Assembly: GCA_019247135.1 (NCBI GenBank)
Contig: JAFAPL010000345.1
Location: 1-7,786 of the forward strand
DNA: 7,786 bases
Origin: Chloroflexota bacterium
Lineage (GTDB): Bacteria; Chloroflexota; UBA6077; CF-72
Direction: 5' to 3'
The notes under the pieces were generated by a model that had not been told where the DNA came from, made no database searches, and saw only the letters and a program-made list of their open reading frames with translations. The translations under genes and the position numbers were made by a program. This document shows positions 1 through 5,569 of the stretch, one piece after another. Positions within the stretch are counted from its first letter, which is position 1. Every line of letters starts with the position of its first letter.

Positions 1-4
1 GGAG
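1..4 (+). promoter_or_regulatory. Ribosome binding site that decides the GTG start of the SDR
   Basis: GGAG at the very start of the window lies 8 bases before the GTG at 13 and directly abuts or overlaps the alternative GTG at 4. The spacing therefore supports the 253-aa form over the 256-aa form. Bases further upstream are outside the window, so the site may be longer. Confidence 0.55.
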
Positions 5-12
5 TGTGTGTA

Positions 13-774
13 GTGGGACGACTCGATGGGCGAGTGGCGTTTATCACTGGCGGCGGGCGTGGAATTGGCGCGGCGACAGCGCGGAAGCTCGCGGCCGAAG
101 GCGCAGCGGTGACCGTCACGGATATGGACGTCGGCCCGGCCGAAGAGACGGCTGAGGCGATCCGTTCGTCCGGCGCCAGAGCGCTGGCCATCCCCGTCGA
201 CGTCACGAACCGTGAAAGTGTCGAGTCGGCCGCCGCCCGGGCAAAGGAAGAACTTGGCCGCCTCGACATCCTGGTCGCCCTGGCAGGCATCACCCGTGAC
301 AACCTGTTGTTCAAGATGACCGACGATGAGTGGGACGGGGTCATCAACACACATCTGAAAGGCAGCTTCTACGCCGCCAGGGCGGCCCAGAAGTACATGG
401 TCGAGCAGCGCTACGGAAAGATTGTGTTCACATCGTCCACGTCGGCGCTGGGCAATCGCGGGCAGACGAATTATTCGACAGCCAAAGCTGGCTTACAGGG
501 CATGGCGCGTACGCTGTCGATCGAGCTCGGGCCGTTCAACATCAATGTGAACGCCGTCGCGCCTGGCTTCATCGAGACGCGCATGACGCAGCAGACAGCC
601 GAACGCGTCGGCGTCGACTGGGAGCAGTTCAAGAAGGACGCCGCCGCGCGGACTCCGCTCCGCCGCACGGGTACGCCCGAAGACGTCGCCAACGTGATCG
701 CCTTCCTGGTGAGCGACGAGTCGAGCTTCGTGACCGGGCAGGTGATCTACATCGCAGGTGGGCCGCGCAGCTAG
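13..774 (+). CDS. FabG-like short-chain dehydrogenase/reductase, probably an NAD-linked 3-hydroxyacyl-CoA or similar alcohol dehydrogenase
   Basis: This is a classical SDR of 253 aa, the usual length. Seen in the sequence (numbered from the GTG at 13): the glycine-rich cofactor motif TGGGRGIG at 12-19; Asp37 at the end of strand 2 (VTVTD), which in this family favours NAD(H) over NADP(H); Asn112; Ser141; and the YSTAK active site with Tyr154 and Lys158. The stretch AGITRDNLL and the AVAPGFIETRMT segment closely resemble FabG. The usual NNAG motif reads ALAG (residues 89-92), which is unusual. The start is a GTG. I chose the GTG at 13 because GGAG at 1-4 sits 8 bases upstream; an in-frame GTG at 4 would overlap that ribosome site. 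Role by inference: oxidation of a hydroxyacyl-CoA in a beta-oxidation-like route, given the acyl-CoA dehydrogenases downstream. A biosynthetic FabG is less likely because no fatty-acid synthesis genes are nearby. Confidence 0.9.
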   Translation: MGRLDGRVAFITGGGRGIGAATARKLAAEGAAVTVTDMDVGPAEETAEAIRSSGARALAIPVDVTNRESVESAAARAKEELGRLDILVALAGITRDNLLFKMTDDEWDGVINTHLKGSFYAARAAQKYMVEQRYGKIVFTSSTSALGNRGQTNYSTAKAGLQGMARTLSIELGPFNINVNAVAPGFIETRMTQQTAERVGVDWEQFKKDAAARTPLRRTGTPEDVANVIAFLVSDESSFVTGQVIYIAGGPRS

Positions 775-782
775 AGGGGAGC

Positions 783-1913
783 ATGAAGCAATCTGACAGC
801 GGTCGCATCTCCACGACGCACACCGGCAGCCTGCCGCGGCCGCCGGAGCTCGCTCAACGCATGCTGGAGTACAGCAACGGGACGGAGAAGGACCCGCCCG
901 GCTTGTGGGCCGACGTCGCCTCGGCCACGAAAGAGGTGGTGGCCCGCCAGGCCACGATCGGGCTCGACATCATCAGCGACGGCGAGTACGGCAAGGCGTC
1001 CTACTCCGGCTACGTCAAGGAGCGCCTCACAGGGTTCGACGGCGAGCCACGTAATTTTTTCGGCCACCTGCGTGACCAGCAGCAATTCCCCGATTGGGTG
1101 CGTTCGACGCCGCCGCGCGTCGTCTACCCGAGCTGTAACGGGCCGGTGGCGTTGAAGGATCCAGGCGCTGTGAGGCGTGATATCGCCAATCTGAAGGGTG
1201 CGTTGCAAGACATGAACGTCACGGACGTGTTCATGAGCGCGGCTTCCCCTGGCGTCGTCGATACGTTCATGCCCAACGCGTACTACCCGTCCGACGAGGA
1301 GTTCCTGCGGGCCATCGCGGCGGCCATGCGGGACGAGTATCAGGCCATCGTGCAGGCCGGCTTCATCCTGCAGGTCGACTGCCCGGATCTGGCGATGTCG
1401 CGTCAGAGTCGGTTCGTCGACCTGAGTCGCGAGCAGTTCAGAGATGTGGCGCGCATGCACGTGCGGGTGTTGAACGAGACCTTACGCGGGCTCCCGCGCG
1501 AGCGAATACGCGTACACGTCTGCTGGGGCAACTACGAGGGGCCGCACACGAACGACATTCCGCTAACGGACATTCTCGATGTGGTGCTCGAAGCGGAAGT
1601 GGGTGCGATCTCGATCGAGGCCGCCAACCCGCGTCACGCCCACGAGTGGAAGCTGTTCCGCTCCGTGGAGTTGCCGTCTGGAATGAAACTGATTCCGGGC
1701 GTGATCGACACATGTACGAACTACGTGGAGCACCCGGAGGTCGTCGCGGAGCGGATCGCGCACTTCGTCGACGTGCTGGGGCCCGAGCGTGTGATCGCGA
1801 GTACGGACTGCGGGTTCGGCACATCCGTGGGCCCGCGCCATGTTGCGCCGAGCGTGGCGTGGGCCAAGCTCGAGGCGCTGGTGCAGGGCGCAGTGCTGGC
1901 CAGCGGCAGCTGA
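783..1913 (+). CDS. Single-domain MetE-like (cobalamin-independent methionine synthase C-terminal family) zinc methyl/alkyl-transferase
   Basis: This 376-aa protein corresponds to the C-terminal catalytic barrel of MetE alone; full MetE is about twice as long and carries an N-terminal folate-binding barrel that is missing here. Seen: the N-terminal THTGSLPR (12-19) at the place of the thiol-substrate loop, ISDGEYGK (64-71) with Glu68, and LQVDCPDL (196-203) with Asp199. A complete zinc site can be assigned by comparison with E. coli MetE (His641, Cys643, Glu665, Cys726): His245 and Cys247 in HVCWGN, Glu279 in SIEAANP, and Cys343 in TDCGFG. The family activates a thiol on zinc for alkylation. 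Members of this size include core-MetE methyltransferases and the epoxyalkane:coenzyme M transferase of Xanthobacter (about 377 aa), so the real substrate cannot be read from sequence. The ATG at 783 follows the SDR stop by 8 bases, with GAGG at 774-777 as ribosome site. An in-frame open extension back to 330 overlaps the SDR and is not coding. The two genes look co-transcribed. Confidence 0.85.
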   Translation: MKQSDSGRISTTHTGSLPRPPELAQRMLEYSNGTEKDPPGLWADVASATKEVVARQATIGLDIISDGEYGKASYSGYVKERLTGFDGEPRNFFGHLRDQQQFPDWVRSTPPRVVYPSCNGPVALKDPGAVRRDIANLKGALQDMNVTDVFMSAASPGVVDTFMPNAYYPSDEEFLRAIAAAMRDEYQAIVQAGFILQVDCPDLAMSRQSRFVDLSREQFRDVARMHVRVLNETLRGLPRERIRVHVCWGNYEGPHTNDIPLTDILDVVLEAEVGAISIEAANPRHAHEWKLFRSVELPSGMKLIPGVIDTCTNYVEHPEVVAERIAHFVDVLGPERVIASTDCGFGTSVGPRHVAPSVAWAKLEALVQGAVLASGS

Positions 1914-1920
1914 GATTTCG

Positions 1921-1949
1921 TTGACCGCCCAATACGGGCGCTCTACGCT
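1921..1949 (+). promoter_or_regulatory. Putative sigma70-type promoter for the transporter/acyl-CoA dehydrogenase genes
   Basis: TTGACC (1921-1926, five of six matches to TTGACA) is followed by an exact 17-base spacer and TACGCT (1944-1949), which keeps the T, A and final T of the -10 consensus. Transcription would begin near 1956, shortly before the ribosome site of the solute-binding protein. It lies in the largest gap of the window, between the MetE-like gene and the transporter, where a second transcription unit is expected. The -10 match is only partial and the DNA is GC-rich, so this is a candidate. Confidence 0.4.
1926..1940. repeat. Short inverted repeat inside the promoter spacer (possible operator)
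   Basis: CGCCC (1926-1930) and GGGCG (1936-1940) form a perfect 5-base inverted repeat around AATAC. It begins at the last base of the putative -35 and ends 3 bases before the -10, a usual position for a repressor operator. No T-run follows, so it is not a convincing terminator for the MetE-like gene. The arms are short, and in GC-rich DNA this could arise by chance. Confidence 0.3.
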
Positions 1950-1958
1950 AGGGCGAAC

Positions 1959-1965
1959 GAGGGGG
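1959..1965 (+). promoter_or_regulatory. Ribosome binding site of the solute-binding protein
   Basis: GAGGGGG lies 7 bases before the ATG at 1973, a strong Shine-Dalgarno sequence. It sits within CGAG-GGGG-CTCG (1958-1969), a possible 4-bp hairpin that would partly pair the site. It contrasts with the first permease gene, which has no recognisable site. Confidence 0.6.
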
Positions 1966-1972
1966 CTCGCAC

Positions 1973-3676
1973 ATGCACTTGAGTCGCCGTGCGCTTCTCA
2001 GGACGTGGGCCGGGGGGAGCATCGTCGCCACGCTCGTGGCGGCGTGTGGACCGCAGTCACCGGCACAACCGACCGCCGCGCCACCCGTAGCACCTGCCCA
2101 GGCACCTGCCACTCCAGCCACGCAAGCGCAAGCCGCGCAACAAGGGGCCACGCCCAGAAACGGTGGTAGCTTCCGTTTTTCGATCTGGACGGAGGATCCG
2201 CCGAGCCTCGACCCGTATCTGAACGTTTCGTTCCGCTCGCAGGAGTTCGCCGCCTTTTTCTACAGCCGCCTCTTGATGTCGAAGAAAGGCCCGGGCATCA
2301 GTGCTCAGGCGTACATCATGGAAGGTGATCTGGCCGAGTCGTGGAACGTCAGTCAGGACGGTAAGACCTGGACGTTCAACCTGCGGCCCAACGCCGTCTG
2401 GCAGAACGTCGCGCCCATGAACGGACGAGCCGTCACCGCGCAGGACGTCGCCTGGTCGTTCGACCATTTCATGCAGGTATCTGCGCAGAAGTCGACCTTC
2501 GACATCGTCGCTAACGTGAGTGCGCCGGACGCACACACGGTCGTCTTTACGCTCAAGGATGCGTACGTGCCGTTCGAAGCAGCGATCGGCGCCCCGCTGT
2601 TCTGGATTTTGCCGCGCGAGGTCATCGAACAGGACGGCGATGCGTCCAAACGCGTCGTGGGCAGCGGCCCATTCATCTTCGAGAAATACGACAGCGGCGT
2701 ATCGTTTACCGCCAAGAAGAACCCGAACTATTACCGCGCCGGCGAGCCGCACGTCGACGAAGTTGTAGGGCTCGTCATCCCCGACGATGCAACGGCAATG
2801 GCGGGCTTACGCGCCCACGAGCTCGACTTTTACCAGGTCGCTAATCAAAATGCCGATTCACTGAAGAGCACAAACCCGGAGATTCAGCAGATCGAATGGG
2901 AATTCCTGCTGATTCCATTCTTCTACTGGAAAGTCGATCAGCCGCCATTCAACGATGTACGTGTCCGCCGAGCAGTATCGCTGGCGACCAACCGCGACAA
3001 CCTCATCACGACGATCTATTCGGGTAAGGGCAACTGGAACAACTTCATTCCGTGGGCACTTACGGAGTGGTGGTTGGACCCGCGTGGACCAGATCAGGGG
3101 CCAACCGCGAGCTATTTCGCGTACGACCCGGCCCAGGCCAAGCAGCTGCTGGCTGACGCGGGTTATCCGAACGGATTGCAGGTCGACCTGATCAGCACTC
3201 CGGGTTACGGCCAGGTGTGGGTTCAGAGCGTCGAGCTAGTTCAGCAGGACCTGAAAGCCGCGGGTATCAACGGCAACATTCAAATGCAGGAGTACACGGC
3301 GTATATAGGGTCGACCTTCAAGGGTCAGTTCGAGCCGGGCAAGCTCGTGCTCGGACTGGAGACCCCGTTCACCGAACCGCACGACTTCCTGTTCAACATG
3401 TATCACCCGAATGGCACGCGCAACCACGCCGGGATCAATGATCCCAAGTTGACGGCGATGATCGAGCAACAGGCGCGTACTCTGGATCGGGCGCAGCGGA
3501 AACAGCAGATCTTCGACATCCAGCGCTATCTGGCCGAGCAGATGTACTACCCGCCCGTGGCGGCCAACATGCGCGTCGGTGGCGTCGGGCCGACCGTGCG
3601 CGACTTCTATCCGCGTTCGGATTACGGCTTTGGCGCGGAAGTCGTGCCCAAGCTGTGGCTAGACGCTAGCGCATGA
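1973..3676 (+). CDS. ABC transporter family-5 solute-binding lipoprotein (peptide/nickel/opine type)
   Basis: This extracytoplasmic receptor of a DppA/OppA-type importer has 567 aa, normal for the family. Seen: an N-terminal twin-arginine-like sequence SRRALLR (4-10), a hydrophobic stretch (about 11-23) and a lipobox-like LVAAC with Cys25 as the expected lipidated residue. A low-complexity Pro/Ala/Gln/Thr linker (about 26-61) would hold the binding domain off the membrane. The mature domain starts at about 64. Family hallmarks are PSLDPY (77-82), DLAESWNVSQDGKTWTFNLR (119-138), NGRAVTAQDVAWS (150-162), VVGSGPFIFEKYD (228-240), PFNDVRVRRAVSLATNRD (325-342) and YDPAQAKQLLADAGYPNG (384-401). The two permease genes follow, so this is their binding protein. 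The family binds peptides, nickel chelates, opines, glycosides or other solutes, and the sequence does not tell which. Export by Tat rather than Sec is an inference from the RR pair. Confidence 0.93.
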   Translation: MHLSRRALLRTWAGGSIVATLVAACGPQSPAQPTAAPPVAPAQAPATPATQAQAAQQGATPRNGGSFRFSIWTEDPPSLDPYLNVSFRSQEFAAFFYSRLLMSKKGPGISAQAYIMEGDLAESWNVSQDGKTWTFNLRPNAVWQNVAPMNGRAVTAQDVAWSFDHFMQVSAQKSTFDIVANVSAPDAHTVVFTLKDAYVPFEAAIGAPLFWILPREVIEQDGDASKRVVGSGPFIFEKYDSGVSFTAKKNPNYYRAGEPHVDEVVGLVIPDDATAMAGLRAHELDFYQVANQNADSLKSTNPEIQQIEWEFLLIPFFYWKVDQPPFNDVRVRRAVSLATNRDNLITTIYSGKGNWNNFIPWALTEWWLDPRGPDQGPTASYFAYDPAQAKQLLADAGYPNGLQVDLISTPGYGQVWVQSVELVQQDLKAAGINGNIQMQEYTAYIGSTFKGQFEPGKLVLGLETPFTEPHDFLFNMYHPNGTRNHAGINDPKLTAMIEQQARTLDRAQRKQQIFDIQRYLAEQMYYPPVAANMRVGGVGPTVRDFYPRSDYGFGAEVVPKLWLDASA

Positions 3677-3718
3677 GTGGCGCGCGCACTCAGTCGCCAT
3701 TCCGCGTGCGTAGCCACT
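3676..3718 (+). promoter_or_regulatory. Intergenic hairpin between the binding-protein gene and the first permease gene
   Basis: AGTGGC (3676-3681) pairs with GCCACT (3713-3718), and after a small internal loop CGCAC (3685-3689) pairs with GTGCG (3706-3710), leaving a loop of 16 bases. The stem starts on the last base of the binding-protein stop codon and ends 5 bases before the permease ATG, so it fills the gap. No U-run follows, so it is not a typical intrinsic terminator. In other binding-protein-dependent importers, hairpins at this place stabilise the upstream mRNA and lower permease expression relative to the receptor. That role here is inferred. Confidence 0.5.
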
Positions 3719-3723
3719 AGACG

Positions 3724-4671
3724 ATGTCACGCTACCTTGCGCGCCGGCTCGTGCTGCTCGTGCCGACGCTGCTCGGCGTCAGCATCGTCGTCTTCGTCCT
3801 GGTGAGACTCCTGCCGGGCGACGCCACGACGCTCATGCTCCAGGACGCGCGCGCTACCGCGGCCGACGAACAAGCGCTGCGGCATCGGCTCGGCATCGAC
3901 CAGCCGATCCATGTGCAGTACGTCACGTGGCTCGGCGGACTTGCCAGGGGCGACCTCGGTACGTCCTTCAAGAGTCACACGCCGGTCAGGGATGAGCTTG
4001 CCGCGCGTATCCCTGTCACAGCGGAGCTGGGCGTGCTCGCGATGCTCATCAGTACATTGATTGCCATCCCGGTTGGGGTGATTTCAGCTGTCCGCCAGGA
4101 CACATGGCCGGACTACGTCTCCAGGAGCGCGGCCATTGGCCTGCTGGCGATCCCCGGCTTCTGGCTCGGCACGCTCGTGGTCACGCTGCCGTCCGTGTGG
4201 TGGCAGTGGACCCCGCCCCTCCGCTACACGCCTCTACTCGACAACCCGGTTCGCAATCTGACGCAAGACCTGGTGCCAGCGGTAATTCTCGGCCTTGGCC
4301 TGGCGGGCGGCTTGATGCGGCTCATACGGACGCAGATGCTCGAAGTGCTGCGACAGGATTTTGTGCGGACCGCCGCAGCAAAGGGGCTCGCGGAGCGCGC
4401 CGTGGTCATGCGCCACGCGCTGAAAAACGCGTTGATCCCCGCGGTCACCGTGCTCGGACTGCAGGTCTCGTTGCTCGTTTCGGGCACGGTCGTGCTGGAG
4501 AGCATCTTTGTCCTGCCGGGGATGGGCCGCTATCTCCTCGAGGCCGTACAGGCTCGCGACTACCCGGCCGTACAGGCGCTGAATCTGCTGTTCGCACTCG
4601 TGATTGTCGTGGCGAACCTGATCGTGGACGTGTTGTACGGGTGGATCGATCCACGCGTGCGCTACGTATGA
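3724..4671 (+). CDS. ABC transporter permease, DppB/OppB type
   Basis: This is an inner-membrane channel subunit of 315 aa, normal length. Seen: the DppB opening RYLARRLVLLVPTLLGVS (3-20) leading into the first membrane helix, VRLLPGD (27-33), and GLARGDLGTSF (72-82) in the external segment. About six hydrophobic helices lie near 9-29, 99-122, 136-158, 184-204, 236-258 and 284-306. The EAA-type cytoplasmic loop that docks on the ATPase is RTAAAKGLAERAVVMRHALK (215-234), followed by NALIP. The C-terminal LYGWIDPRVRY is typical. The start is fixed: an in-frame TAG at 3718-3720 lies just two codons upstream. There is no clear ribosome binding site before the ATG, and a hairpin lies immediately upstream, which suggests low translation compared with the binding protein. 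The stop overlaps the next start as ATGA. Confidence 0.94.
   Translation: MSRYLARRLVLLVPTLLGVSIVVFVLVRLLPGDATTLMLQDARATAADEQALRHRLGIDQPIHVQYVTWLGGLARGDLGTSFKSHTPVRDELAARIPVTAELGVLAMLISTLIAIPVGVISAVRQDTWPDYVSRSAAIGLLAIPGFWLGTLVVTLPSVWWQWTPPLRYTPLLDNPVRNLTQDLVPAVILGLGLAGGLMRLIRTQMLEVLRQDFVRTAAAKGLAERAVVMRHALKNALIPAVTVLGLQVSLLVSGTVVLESIFVLPGMGRYLLEAVQARDYPAVQALNLLFALVIVVANLIVDVLYGWIDPRVRYV
4641..4654. repeat. Perfect 14-base palindrome near the end of the first permease gene
   Basis: GTGGATCGATCCAC is fully self-complementary and ends 13 bases before the ATG of the second permease gene. In RNA it could form a 5-bp stem with a TCGA loop. It encodes part of the conserved GWIDPR tail of DppB proteins, so amino-acid constraint may account for much of it. 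Confidence 0.35.
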
Positions 4672-5567
4672 CGACGACCGCCGTCCGGCTGCGTGCGAGC
4701 CCGCGCCGCCTGTCTGTGCCGCATCGCACCGGGGCACTCGCGCAGTTGCTGCGGACAAAACCGTTGGGCGCTATCGGCGCAGCGATCATCCTCGTGTTGC
4801 TCATCGCGGCGATTGGGGCGCCCTGGCTCGCTCCCTACCCGTACGACGTCGGCGTCGCGGGAGTGCGGCTGCAAGGGCCCAGTCTGGCGCATCCGTTCGG
4901 AACGGACGCAAACGGTCGGGACCTGTTGAGCCGCATCATCTGGGGCGCACGGGTGTCGGTCACCATCGGTTTTGGAGCCGTCGCGATCAGCACCGTGCTC
5001 GCGATATGCGTGGGCGTGCTGTGCGGTTACTTTGGCGGTTGGTTCGATCTGCTGGTCCAACGCGTCGTCGACGTGTGGATCTCGTTCCCAGCACTTGTAC
5101 TGCTGGTCAGCCTCGTGGCGATCCTCGGGCCAGGCCTGTTCAGCACCACGTTGATCCTCGGGATCTTGCTGGCGCCGGGCACCTCGCGTGTCGTCCGCAG
5201 CGCCGTGTTGGGGATGCGCCACTTGCCGTACGTGGAGTCCGCCCGCTGCGCCGGGGCCGGGCACATCCGCATCATTCGCGCGTGCGTGTTGCCGAACGTG
5301 TCCGCGACGATCATCGTGCTGGCGACCATCCAGCTCGGGGCGGCGATCCTGGCCGAATCGACCCTGAGTTTTCTGGGTTACGGGGTACCGCCACCGTACC
5401 CGACCTGGGGCGCGATGCTCAGCGGCACAGGGCGGGCGTTTATGCTCCAATCGCCGTGGCTTTCCGTCTGGCCAGGCCTGGCGATCAGCGCCGCCGTTTT
5501 TGGTTTCAACATGCTTGGAGACGCGTTACGCGACATACTCGACCCGCGGCTTGGGAGGGGTAGCTAA
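4668..5567 (+). CDS. ABC transporter permease, DppC/OppC type
   Basis: This second channel subunit has 299 aa, normal length. Seen: an N-terminal cytoplasmic region and first helix LGAIGAAIILVLLIAAIGAP (33-52), then the family signature HPFGTDANGRDLLSRIIWGA (75-94). Further membrane helices lie near 98-122, 140-152, 157-172, 212-232 and 266-286. The EAA-type loop for contact with the ATPase is YVESARCAGAGHIRIIRACV (188-207) followed by LPN. SFLGYGVPPPYPTWGAML (234-251) and LGDALRDILDPRL (283-295) are characteristic of DppC. The ATG at 4668 overlaps the TGA of the first permease by 4 bases and has no good ribosome site, so it is probably translated by re-initiation, which keeps the two permeases equal. 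An upstream in-frame open stretch back to 4104 lies inside the first permease and is a shadow. No ATPase gene follows; an acyl-CoA dehydrogenase begins 2 bases after the stop. Confidence 0.94.
   Translation: MTTTAVRLRASPRRLSVPHRTGALAQLLRTKPLGAIGAAIILVLLIAAIGAPWLAPYPYDVGVAGVRLQGPSLAHPFGTDANGRDLLSRIIWGARVSVTIGFGAVAISTVLAICVGVLCGYFGGWFDLLVQRVVDVWISFPALVLLVSLVAILGPGLFSTTLILGILLAPGTSRVVRSAVLGMRHLPYVESARCAGAGHIRIIRACVLPNVSATIIVLATIQLGAAILAESTLSFLGYGVPPPYPTWGAMLSGTGRAFMLQSPWLSVWPGLAISAAVFGFNMLGDALRDILDPRLGRGS
5553..5560 (+). promoter_or_regulatory. Ribosome binding site of the first acyl-CoA dehydrogenase
   Basis: GGGAGGGG lies 9 bases before the ATG at 5570 and within the last codons of the permease gene. 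It is a strong site that would allow good translation of the enzyme from the transporter message. Confidence 0.6.
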
Positions 5568-5569
5568 CT

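Noticed and set aside
330..782. Long N-terminal extension of the MetE-like reading frame, in frame to 330
   Set aside because: It overlaps the SDR gene, and its translation is Arg-rich with no family resemblance. The protein family begins near the ATG at 783, which has a ribosome site.
771..1460. 229-codon open frame on the - strand opposite the MetE-like gene
   Set aside because: It is a shadow with no motifs and no ribosome site that I can support; the + strand gene has clear family residues.
13..1913. Epoxide degradation pair (epoxyalkane:CoM transferase plus hydroxypropyl-CoM dehydrogenase)
   Set aside because: The MetE-like protein has the right size, but the SDR is FabG-like, and the Arg residue that binds coenzyme M shortly after the PG-IET-MTQ segment in the Xanthobacter enzyme is not evident. 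No other genes of that pathway are present, so I do not call it.
1926..1940. Intrinsic terminator after the MetE-like gene
   Set aside because: The stem is only 5 bp and the following bases (CTCTACG) contain no T-run. An operator or chance repeat is more likely.
4104..4667. N-terminal extension of the DppC-type reading frame
   Set aside because: It lies within the first permease gene in another frame and reads as an Arg/Gly/Ala-rich shadow. The DppC homology and the ATGA overlap set the start at 4668.
4662..5450. 262-codon open frame on the - strand
   Set aside because: It is antisense to the DppC-type permease. Its Asp/Arg/Gln/His-rich composition is typical of the complement of membrane-protein codons.
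1973..5567. Naming the importer a dipeptide, nickel or opine transporter
   Set aside because: The family assignment is clear, but no substrate-specific residues can be read from the sequence and the neighbours do not match any of these roles.
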